5,989 bases of DNA from Methylomonas sp. (GTDB lineage Bacteria > Pseudomonadota > Gammaproteobacteria > Methylococcales > Methylomonadaceae). This document shows positions 1-5,989 of this stretch, in pieces. Below the pieces are notes generated by a model. The model had not been told where the DNA came from. It did not search any database and saw only the letters and a program-made list of their open reading frames with translations. A program made the position numbers and the translations under genes. How positions within the stretch are numbered: position 1 is the first letter of the stretch; each line of letters begins with the position of its first letter. The stretch spans positions 1 through 5,989 of the forward strand of contig JALSIU010000039.1 in the NCBI GenBank assembly GCA_026989715.1, in the 5' to 3' direction.

Positions 1-1896
1 AATACCATTTTCTTCAAATAAAGAAAATGCATCACTTGACAAAACTTCCGCCCATTTATAACTGTAATAACCTGCCGCATAGCCACCTGCAAAAATATGC
101 GCAAAACTGTGCGCAAAGCGATTAAATTCAGGCGGAATCATCACCGATACGCGCTTACGAATCTCAGCCAAGACATCGTAAATTTTTGCCCCTGTTTCGG
201 GCGAATAATCTTGGTGCATTTGCAAATCAAATAAGCTGAATTCTAACTGGCGCACCATTAACATGCCGGCTTGAAAATTTTTCGCCGCCAGCATTTTATT
301 AAACAAAGCTTCCGGCAATGCTTCACCAGTTTGATAATGCCCCGACATCAGCGCTAATGCCTCTTGCTCCCAACACCAGTTTTCCATAAACTGGCTCGGT
401 AACTCTACCGCATCCCATTCCACACCATTAATCCCCGAAACACCTAAGAAATCAACCTTAGTCAGCATATGCTGTAAGCCATGTCCAAACTCATGGAACA
501 AGGTCAATACTTCATCGTGAGTGAGTAATGCAGGTTCATTGCCGGCAGGAGGTGTAAAGTTGCAGGTTAAATACGCTACCGGAATTTGTATGCTACCATC
601 CGGCAACTTTTTACGCCCTACGCAATCATCCATCCAAGCCCCGCCGCGTTTTTTAGGGCGTGCGTACAAGTCAATATAAAACTTACCACGCAACACACCG
701 TCTTTATCAGTAATTTGAAAAAAGCGTACATCCTCATGCCAGCAGTCGACTTGCTCAACTTCCGTAATTTGCAACCCATACAACCTTTCTACTACAGCAA
801 ATAAACCGGCCAATACTTTAGGTGCCGGGAAATATTGACGCACCTCTTCTTGGGATAAATCATAAGCATGCTGCCGCATTTTCTCTGAATAATAACCGAC
901 ATCCCATGGGAATAATTTCTGTATGCCATACTGTTCTTTAGCAAAAGCAGTTAACTCGGCCAAATCTTGCTGTGCTTGCGGGAGTGACTTTTCGGTCAAC
1001 TCTTCCAAGAAATCAGTGACCTGTTGGGGTGAGTCTGCCATTTTGGTCGCTAAAGACAATTCCGCGTAATTATCAAAACCGAGTAACAAGGCTTTTTCGT
1101 GACGCAAAGCGATAATTTTTTCCATAATATCGCTATTATCCCACTCAGGGTGCATACCTTGATCGGAAGCGCGGGTCGAAAACGCTTTATACATATCGGC
1201 ACGCAATTGACGGTCATCGGCATAAGTCATCACTGCAATATAAGAGGGAAACTGCAAAGTCAGCATCCAGCCCTTTTTACCTTCCTGCTCAGCAGTTTGT
1301 TTCGCTTGCTGTAATGCAGAGTCAGGGAGTCCCGCTAAATCACTTTTTTTAGACAATAATTTATGCCAATCATTCGTTGCATCGAGTAAATTCTCTTCAT
1401 ATTTACTGGATAATTGTGAAAGTTCTAAACTGATCTCTTTATAACGCGCCTGCTTGTCGGCCTCTAAATCAACCCCTGATAAACGAAAACTGCGCAGAGC
1501 ATTTTGAATGATTTTTTGCTGCGCAGGTGCCAACGTAGAATAAGCCTCGCTAGCCGCTATTGCTTTATAAGCATTACACAAGCCCGCATGTTGCCCCATG
1601 GCTGTTGAATAAGCACTTAGCTTAGGCAAACAAGCATTATAGGCATCACGCAACGCATCATTATTAACTACTGAATTCATATGACTGACGGGCGACCAAG
1701 CCTTATTGATTTTATCTTCAGCCGCATCAAGTGGCGCAATTAAGTTTTCCCAAGTATAAGTACTATTATCAGCAAGTAGCTTTTCAACTAATGCCTGTGC
1801 ATCATTTAATAACTGCTCGATAGCAGGCTCAACGTGTTCGGGCTTTATTTTTGAAAACGCAGGTAATTCGGTATGGCTTAATAAAGGGTTGCTCAT
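1..1896 (-). CDS. prlC: Oligopeptidase A (M3 family zinc metallopeptidase), 3' end cut by window edge
   Basis: Cytosolic zinc endopeptidase that degrades short peptides, including cleaved signal peptides, downstream of larger proteases. The frame is open with no internal stop from the ATG at 1896 to the window edge, giving 632 residues; the family is about 680 long, so roughly 45-50 C-terminal residues are missing. The zinc site HEFGH is at residues 468-472 (bases 481-495), with the third zinc ligand expected at Glu498 in VELPSQ, the same 30-residue spacing as in thimet oligopeptidase. The tyrosine-rich motif GGYAAGYYSYKW near residues 604-614 supplies the conserved substrate and transition-state tyrosines (606, 610, 613). 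The N-terminus MSNPLLSHTELPAF is typical of OpdA, which supports this start. No convincing Shine-Dalgarno precedes it. The gene lies 97 bases downstream of an HDOD gene on the same strand and probably has its own promoter (1951-1979). In E. coli rsmJ follows prlC; whether that holds here lies outside the window. Confidence 0.96.
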   Translation of the reverse strand, partial: MSNPLLSHTELPAFSKIKPEHVEPAIEQLLNDAQALVEKLLADNSTYTWENLIAPLDAAEDKINKAWSPVSHMNSVVNNDALRDAYNACLPKLSAYSTAMGQHAGLCNAYKAIAASEAYSTLAPAQQKIIQNALRSFRLSGVDLEADKQARYKEISLELSQLSSKYEENLLDATNDWHKLLSKKSDLAGLPDSALQQAKQTAEQEGKKGWMLTLQFPSYIAVMTYADDRQLRADMYKAFSTRASDQGMHPEWDNSDIMEKIIALRHEKALLLGFDNYAELSLATKMADSPQQVTDFLEELTEKSLPQAQQDLAELTAFAKEQYGIQKLFPWDVGYYSEKMRQHAYDLSQEEVRQYFPAPKVLAGLFAVVERLYGLQITEVEQVDCWHEDVRFFQITDKDGVLRGKFYIDLYARPKKRGGAWMDDCVGRKKLPDGSIQIPVAYLTCNFTPPAGNEPALLTHDEVLTLFHEFGHGLQHMLTKVDFLGVSGINGVEWDAVELPSQFMENWCWEQEALALMSGHYQTGEALPEALFNKMLAAKNFQAGMLMVRQLEFSLFDLQMHQDYSPETGAKIYDVLAEIRKRVSVMIPPEFNRFAHSFAHIFAGGYAAGYYSYKWAEVLSSDAFSLFEENGI

Positions 1897-1915
1897 GAAT
1901 AAAAAAATATTTGTT

Positions 1916-1927
1916 GGTTAATTAACC
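1916..1927. repeat. 12-base perfect palindrome in the prlC leader
   Basis: GGTTAATTAACC is its own reverse complement; the symmetry does not extend to the flanking bases. It lies between the predicted prlC promoter (1951-1979) and the ATG at 1896, so it would be inside the 5' untranslated leader. With no loop it is more plausible as a dimeric protein-binding site than as an RNA hairpin. No regulator is recognised from it, and chance is possible in such AT-rich DNA. Confidence 0.3.
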
Positions 1928-1950
1928 GATTAAGAAAAAAAGAAATAACG

Positions 1951-1979
1951 ACTATATTCAGCCTATCACAGCATCACAA
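1951..1979 (-). promoter_or_regulatory. Predicted sigma70-type promoter of prlC
   Basis: Read on the minus strand, a -35-like TTGTGA (1979-1974) and a -10-like TATAGT (1956-1951) are separated by exactly 17 bases. The -35 matches the TTGACA consensus at four of six positions and the -10 matches TATAAT at five of six. Transcription would begin near 1944, leaving a leader of about 48 bases before the prlC ATG. The -35 lies only 15 bases after the stop of the upstream HDOD gene. Two direct copies of TGTGAT, 8 bases apart, overlap the -35 and spacer; their meaning is unknown. This is a pattern match only. Confidence 0.45.
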
Positions 1980-1993
1980 AATACGCAGTCCAC

Positions 1994-3355
1994 CTATTCT
2001 AAAACGCGCATCGCATCACCAATACGTTGCTTTGCTTTTTGCAATACAGACAAAGAAAACTCAGGCGTTAACTGATTATCTTTAAGTTTTGCATAAGCTG
2101 GAATGGAATTAATATAAGGTAGGCGACCGGCTTGCTTAGAGCCAAAATAACTATGCAGTTTAGCCAACATCACAATATCCACTAAACTCACGGTATCGCC
2201 ACTATCATAATGCCAATCTTCTGAGTGGTGTGGAATGGCCGTCAACGTTTCACCAAAACCCAAAGTATGCAACACTAAAGTACCAATAGGCCCACGCAAA
2301 TGAGGAATGGCTACTTCCAATTCAGCCATATCCGGGTATTGCTCGGGAAATTTTTCAGCAAAATGCAATAAAGGGATCACGCCAATATCGCACACTAATC
2401 CTGCCAATAAGGCATCATCCGGATTAATAACCCCCGTTTCTTCTGCCAAAACAAAACTTAAACTAGAGATATACAAACTGCGCTGCCACAGGCGATGCAT
2501 TAACTTAGACAAGTTTTTATCTTGACAAGAAAAAAGCTGCTTTAAACTAATGCTCATCACTAGATTACGGGTTGCAACCAGACCTAGACGAGTCACCGCA
2601 TCTTGACAATTTGTTATCGGCGTTACCGGTGCATAAAAGGGGCTATTCACCACTTGAATCAACTTCGTCACAATAGTTGAATCTATTTGAATAATATCGA
2701 CGGCTTCAGGTACGCCAATATCATTTTGCATTGCTTCGCGTAACTTATATGCCACATCAGGCAATGTGGGTAATAATAATTTATTTTCTCGAAAAGCTTC
2801 GCTAAAACTCTGAAAAAAACGGCTATTATTTAATTCATCCGGGAGATTTAAATCCATCAACTCCACACAAGAAAGCTCGCCTTTACTTCTTGCTGTCCAA
2901 AGTTTAGTCAAATCACTTGCAATGGCCAATATTTTTACCGTTCCATTGGCAACGGCGGTTGCACCAAATAATTGACCACTATTAATTGGAAAATGTGCGC
3001 GTAGTGCATCGGCACTGAGAGTATAGCTATGTTGAGCATTGGGTTGCAACGTCACTTCACCTTCTAATAAATAGTAAACATAGTCGGCTGCTTGCCCATA
3101 AATATAAATAACGGACTGATCAGTATAGGTTAAAATTTTATGTCCCAAAAACGTAATTTGTTGCTCTTCTAAATAACGAATGGGGATAAAATGCTGTATC
3201 TTCTGATAAAGTAACTTATCAACCTCTTCAGATACTGGCGCAGAGCATGTGTGATACTCAACGACTTTCGGTACTAAACCCACTGTTTCCGCCTCTCTTT
3301 TATCGCTCGTCTTCTTGTGCTTGCCTGCTGAAAAAATATTTGTAAACCAACTCAT
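1994..3355 (-). CDS. HDOD-domain signalling protein with degenerate N-terminal CNB-like domain (paralogue A)
   Basis: 453 residues, complete, ATG start and TAG stop. No signal peptide or membrane segment is seen, so it is probably cytoplasmic. Residues 1-45 are a basic, variable leader. Residues about 60-165 resemble a Crp-type CNB beta-barrel (the YLLEGEV strand at 95-101), but the phosphate-binding cassette is not recognisable: GATAVANGTV (131-140) stands where a Gly-Glu...Arg-x-Ala motif would be expected. Residues about 192-400 are the HDOD domain: LPTLPD at 195-200, DIGVPEAV at 212-219, VVNSPFY at 235-241, and RLGL..TRNLV at 256-266. The position usually reading GLLHDIG is GLVCDIG (319-325), so the metal-binding His is Cys322. 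A C-terminal extension (401-453), starting at a His-Ser pair, is shared with both neighbours. HDOD proteins normally act as regulators or scaffolds, not phosphodiesterases. The start lies 3 bases after the stop of paralogue B, with GAGG 8 bases upstream. The specific role is unknown. Confidence 0.92.
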   Translation of the reverse strand: MSWFTNIFSAGKHKKTSDKREAETVGLVPKVVEYHTCSAPVSEEVDKLLYQKIQHFIPIRYLEEQQITFLGHKILTYTDQSVIYIYGQAADYVYYLLEGEVTLQPNAQHSYTLSADALRAHFPINSGQLFGATAVANGTVKILAIASDLTKLWTARSKGELSCVELMDLNLPDELNNSRFFQSFSEAFRENKLLLPTLPDVAYKLREAMQNDIGVPEAVDIIQIDSTIVTKLIQVVNSPFYAPVTPITNCQDAVTRLGLVATRNLVMSISLKQLFSCQDKNLSKLMHRLWQRSLYISSLSFVLAEETGVINPDDALLAGLVCDIGVIPLLHFAEKFPEQYPDMAELEVAIPHLRGPIGTLVLHTLGFGETLTAIPHHSEDWHYDSGDTVSLVDIVMLAKLHSYFGSKQAGRLPYINSIPAYAKLKDNQLTPEFSLSVLQKAKQRIGDAMRVLE

Positions 3356-3358
3356 AAA

Positions 3359-4672
3359 TTACGCCTCAAAAAGATTCATTGCCTCAACAACCTGCTGTTT
3401 AGCATCATGTAATATCTGTAATGACATATCAGGTGTCAATCCGTGATCACCTAATTTCTGAAAAGCCGGCAAATCATGTAAAGCAGGTAAAAATGACATG
3501 TAATCTGTCCCTAATAAACTATGATACTTAGATAAAATAACGACATCAACCAAACCAAACTCAGTACCACTTTCATAAAACCAATTATCAATCAAAAAAG
3601 GAATTCTAACCAAAGAATCCGCAAATCCCCACTGACTTAAAACACATTGCCCTATATAAGCACTAGAAATACGAATGCATTGCTCCAACTCATCTGGAGA
3701 AAAACTAGCTTGCTGATCAGCCAGCCTGATAATCGGCAACACACCAATATTATGGGTCAACCCTGCCAATAAAGCTTCCTCAGGGTCAACTTTCTTTGTT
3801 AACACCGCCAAAGTATGGCATAAACCTGATACTTTCACACTTTGTAGCCAAGCTTGTCGTATTTTTTTGAGCAATACTTTATTATCACTGTGAAAAAGAG
3901 CTTTCATACTAAAACCAGTCACTAAGTTGCGTGTCGTAATCAACCCTAAACGATTAACTGCCGCTTCACAACTCGTAAAAGGGTTAATACCACGATATAA
4001 AGGACTATTGACTACCTGTACTAATTTGGCAGATATCCCCTGATCCAGACTAACAATTTTTACAGCTTCGGCAATACCAATATCTTTTTGCATTGCCATA
4101 CGTAAGCGAATAGCCACATCAGGCAGACTTGGTATATCAATGGTTTGCAACTGTACATGACTTAATAAATCTCTTCCTAAAGCAAGTTTCTGTAACTGCC
4201 GACTAATCATAGGATGATGAATATCAACCTTTACTTGACGATTAGAACTCTCCTCTAATAAAGATACTGGTAAATAAATAATTTTTACGGCCGACTTTGC
4301 AATGGCAGAAAATAGGTTAATGGAGCAACTCGATATGGGGTACAAGGCTTTAAATGTATTTGCAACAACCTCATATTGCCCGCCTTTACTACTTTCACAA
4401 TAAACCTCACCTGCCACAACATAAGCTAAATAGGCTAAAATCTCATTTTCTTGATAAATCACCTCACCCGCTGAAAACTGCGCCAACAAAACCTCAATAC
4501 CTTTTAATTCATGCGTAGGTAACAAGCCAACAGGTTGTAACCTTTGCAAAAAGGCCACAGAAACTTTGACCTTATTCGCCTTAAGCTCTCTAGTGTTTAC
4601 ACTTATATCATGACTATCCGGCGGAACTGCCTCATTCAGCTTCGGCTTAGTAAAAATCTTTTTCCAAAACAC
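3359..4672 (-). CDS. HDOD-domain signalling protein with strongly degenerate CNB-like region (paralogue B)
   Basis: 437 residues, complete, GTG start and TAA stop. The GTG is chosen because GGAG lies 5 bases upstream and because the N-terminus (MFWKKIF) resembles that of paralogue A (MSWFTNIF). Residues about 45-145 align with the CNB-like barrel of the neighbours through YVVAGEV (84-90) but are the most diverged of the three; no phosphate-binding cassette is visible. The HDOD domain covers about 178-383: IPSLPD at 180-185, DIGIAEAV at 197-204, VVNSPLY at 220-226, and RLGLITTRNLV at 241-251. The expected GLLHDIG reads GLTHNIG (304-310), keeping the His but replacing the Asp with Asn308. A His-Ser pair at 384-385 opens the shared C-terminal extension, which ends in a probable helix (about 416-433). 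The gene sits between C (72-base gap) and A (3-base gap) and is probably cotranscribed with A. A non-catalytic regulatory or scaffold role is inferred; partners and ligand are unknown. Confidence 0.92.
   Translation of the reverse strand: MFWKKIFTKPKLNEAVPPDSHDISVNTRELKANKVKVSVAFLQRLQPVGLLPTHELKGIEVLLAQFSAGEVIYQENEILAYLAYVVAGEVYCESSKGGQYEVVANTFKALYPISSCSINLFSAIAKSAVKIIYLPVSLLEESSNRQVKVDIHHPMISRQLQKLALGRDLLSHVQLQTIDIPSLPDVAIRLRMAMQKDIGIAEAVKIVSLDQGISAKLVQVVNSPLYRGINPFTSCEAAVNRLGLITTRNLVTGFSMKALFHSDNKVLLKKIRQAWLQSVKVSGLCHTLAVLTKKVDPEEALLAGLTHNIGVLPIIRLADQQASFSPDELEQCIRISSAYIGQCVLSQWGFADSLVRIPFLIDNWFYESGTEFGLVDVVILSKYHSLLGTDYMSFLPALHDLPAFQKLGDHGLTPDMSLQILHDAKQQVVEAMNLFEA
3364..3367 (-). promoter_or_regulatory. 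Ribosome binding site of paralogue A, inside the end of paralogue B
   Basis: GAGG on the minus strand lies 8 bases before the ATG at 3355 and within the last codons of paralogue B. The B stop codon lies between this site and the A start, so ribosomes finishing B can restart on A. This supports the chosen start and suggests coupled, roughly matched synthesis of the two proteins. Confidence 0.6.
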
Positions 4673-4677
4673 ACGGA

Positions 4678-4681
4678 CTCC
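4678..4681 (-). promoter_or_regulatory. Ribosome binding site that fixes the GTG start of paralogue B
   Basis: GGAG on the minus strand lies 5 bases upstream of the GTG at 4672. No in-frame ATG near the N-terminus competes with it, so this site decides the start. It lies in the 72-base gap after paralogue C, a very AT-rich stretch in which no convincing promoter or terminator could be picked out. Confidence 0.65.
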
Positions 4682-4744
4682 AAAACTTGATATCCAAAAT
4701 ATATCCGTTATATTGCTCTATATTTATTCCAACCATAAAATTGA

Positions 4745-5989
4745 TTAAACAAAGGCACGTAGCGCATCACTCACTTTATCCTTAGCATCATGTAAAATAG
4801 CTAAAGAATAAATGGGCGATAACGTCGCATCATGTAACTTACTCGCTGCCGGAATAGAGGAAATAACAGGGTAGGCTTTCCTAGATTTCTGCCCTATTCT
4901 ACTATGCAACTCTGCAAGCACCACAATATCTAATAAGGTAATCTCGTCAGAGCTATGCTGGTACCAGTCATTAGCATAATACGGTATATCAATGATTTCT
5001 TGTGGGAAGTCCCATTTTTGCAACACTCTGCGCCCAGCAGCACCTTTGATAAAAGACATAGCTTCTTGCAACTCGACTTCCGTGTAAAGGTCTTCAGGTA
5101 AATTGTCCACAAAACTTAAAAAAGGAACGATACCAATATCAACCACCAACCCTGCTAACAATGCTTCTTCTGGATCAACTTTTTTCGTTTCTTGCGCTAA
5201 AACATAGCATAGACAAGAAATATAAACACTACGTTTCCATAATTGGGTCATATAATTATTCAATAGCGGCTTACTACTTTTAAAGATATGCTTTAAACAG
5301 ATGCTGGTGACTAAACTACGTACCCCTAATAAGCCAATACGATTAACTGCTTCCAAACAAGATTTCGCAGGGTTCAATGACACATATAAAGGGCAATTGG
5401 CAACTTGTATTAGTTTTCCGGAAACAACAGGATCTACCTGAATAATGGTAACCGCTTCTTGCACCCCAATATCCGACTCCATTGCACGACGCAACTTTAA
5501 TGCCGTATCAGGTAAAGAGGGAATAGCAATATCATTAGATGCAAAATGTTGTACAAAAAGCTGTAATAAGCGGTTACTTTCATACTTAGCAGGAATATTT
5601 AATTGCTCCAACGGCTTAGCCTGATCCATTTGCATAATGCTTTGCGAAACTTCTAATACGCTCACTTCCGTATTAGCAACAGCCGTTGTTGTATGTATTT
5701 TTCCCGCCGACAAAGCAAAACGAGATTTTGCATCGTCTGTGTTAATCGTATATTGACGCCCCTGCTCATCAACGAGGCTTATCTCACCACGTAATAAAAA
5801 ATAAATACTATCAGCAAGATTACCGACAGCAAACAACGTACTACCGGCAGCAAATACTTTTGCTTTACTTTCTAAGGCAAATGCCTCTAAAAATTCAGAA
5901 TCAAGTTGTCGAATAGGGATGAGCTTTTGTAAATCTTTTAGAGTAATGGGCTCCTCACTAATTTTCTGAGCACCTGCGTTATTAAGACC
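4745..5989 (-). CDS. HDOD-domain signalling protein with degenerate CNB-like domain (paralogue C), 5' end cut by window edge
   Basis: The frame runs open from the window edge at 5989 to the TAA at 4747-4745, giving 414 residues without the true start. A TTG at 5836 could be taken as a start, but coding similarity to paralogue A continues upstream of it (LIPIRQL here, FIPIRYL in A), so it is internal. By comparison with A, roughly 25-40 residues are missing. Visible residues about 25-120 form the CNB-like barrel (FLLRGEI strand near 64-70); the phosphate-binding Arg/Glu cassette is again absent. The HDOD domain covers about 153-361, with IPSLPD, DIGVQEAV, VANCPLY (NSP changed to NCP) and RIGL..VRSLV. 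The expected GLLHDIG reads GLVVDIG, with Val at visible residue 283 in place of the His. The C-terminal extension begins at the His-Ser pair (362-363) and matches A and B. A cytoplasmic, non-enzymatic regulatory role is inferred. The operon promoter must lie beyond the right edge. Confidence 0.9.
   Translation of the reverse strand, partial: GLNNAGAQKISEEPITLKDLQKLIPIRQLDSEFLEAFALESKAKVFAAGSTLFAVGNLADSIYFLLRGEISLVDEQGRQYTINTDDAKSRFALSAGKIHTTTAVANTEVSVLEVSQSIMQMDQAKPLEQLNIPAKYESNRLLQLFVQHFASNDIAIPSLPDTALKLRRAMESDIGVQEAVTIIQVDPVVSGKLIQVANCPLYVSLNPAKSCLEAVNRIGLLGVRSLVTSICLKHIFKSSKPLLNNYMTQLWKRSVYISCLCYVLAQETKKVDPEEALLAGLVVDIGIVPFLSFVDNLPEDLYTEVELQEAMSFIKGAAGRRVLQKWDFPQEIIDIPYYANDWYQHSSDEITLLDIVVLAELHSRIGQKSRKAYPVISSIPAASKLHDATLSPIYSLAILHDAKDKVSDALRAFV

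Noticed and set aside
586..804. Plus-strand open frame of 72 residues
   Set aside because: Lies wholly within the antisense of prlC, which has clear family motifs there; no recognisable protein features.
1099..1314. Plus-strand open frame of 71 residues
   Set aside because: Antisense shadow of prlC; low-complexity composition and no convincing start context.
1965..1978. Two TGTGAT half-sites resembling a CRP site
   Set aside because: They are direct repeats 8 bases apart, not the inverted TGTGA-N6-TCACA arrangement a CRP dimer needs.
1930..1993. Intrinsic terminator after paralogue A
   Set aside because: There is a T-rich run near 1930-1947 on the minus strand, but no stable GC-rich stem precedes it; only short mismatched pairings were found.
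2307..2525. Plus-strand open frame of 72 residues
   Set aside because: Antisense shadow of the HDOD domain of paralogue A.
4666..4702. Three TTTTGG copies around the start of paralogue B
   Set aside because: Spacing is uneven (14 and 16 bases) and one copy is in coding sequence (Phe-Trp codons); likely chance.
4673..4744. Possible promoter in the gap between C and B
   Set aside because: Several TATA-like hexamers occur, but none has a -35 partner at 16-18 bases; the best pair (TTGGAA with TATAAC) is only 14 apart. The small ATATA/TATAT dyad is too weak to call a terminator.
4930..5112. Minus-strand open frame of 60 residues in another frame
   Set aside because: Overlaps the coding frame of paralogue C, which is well supported by similarity to A and B.
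5834..5836. TTG as the start of paralogue C
   Set aside because: The same frame stays open to 5989 and the upstream residues align with paralogue A, so the TTG is an internal Leu codon.

Overview
The window reads as a chromosomal stretch of an AT-rich gammaproteobacterium. The evidence is an oligopeptidase A (PrlC/OpdA) gene whose catalytic and C-terminal motifs closely resemble the enterobacterial enzyme, next to HDOD signalling genes of a type common in proteobacteria. A methanotroph-like (Methylococcales) or similar environmental host would fit the style of the genes, but the sequence shown cannot settle this. All recognised genes lie on the minus strand, so transcription runs from high to low coordinates.

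Layout in transcription order. From 5989 to 1994 there are three consecutive genes for paralogous proteins, called C, B and A here. Each has a degenerate cyclic-nucleotide-binding-like (CNB/Crp-type) beta-barrel, then an HDOD domain, then a shared C-terminal extension. C (4745-5989) is cut by the right edge and lacks its N-terminus. B (3359-4672) follows after a 72-base gap and starts at GTG behind a good Shine-Dalgarno. A (1994-3355) starts 3 bases after the stop of B and is probably translationally coupled to it. After a 97-base gap comes prlC (1-1896), cut by the left edge about 45-50 residues before its expected end. The gap holds a plausible sigma70-type promoter for prlC and a 12-base perfect palindrome.

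How the genes may work together: HDOD proteins are generally non-enzymatic regulatory or scaffold proteins. The three paralogues here have each lost the HD dyad in a different way (Cys-Asp, His-Asn, Val-Asp), and none shows a recognisable cyclic-nucleotide phosphate-binding cassette. The cluster therefore looks like a set of diverged sensor/scaffold subunits, perhaps forming a hetero-oligomer, rather than three enzymes. prlC appears to be a separately promoted housekeeping neighbour. No RNA genes, mobile elements, CRISPR arrays or clear intrinsic terminators were seen. The few open frames on the plus strand are shadows of these genes.
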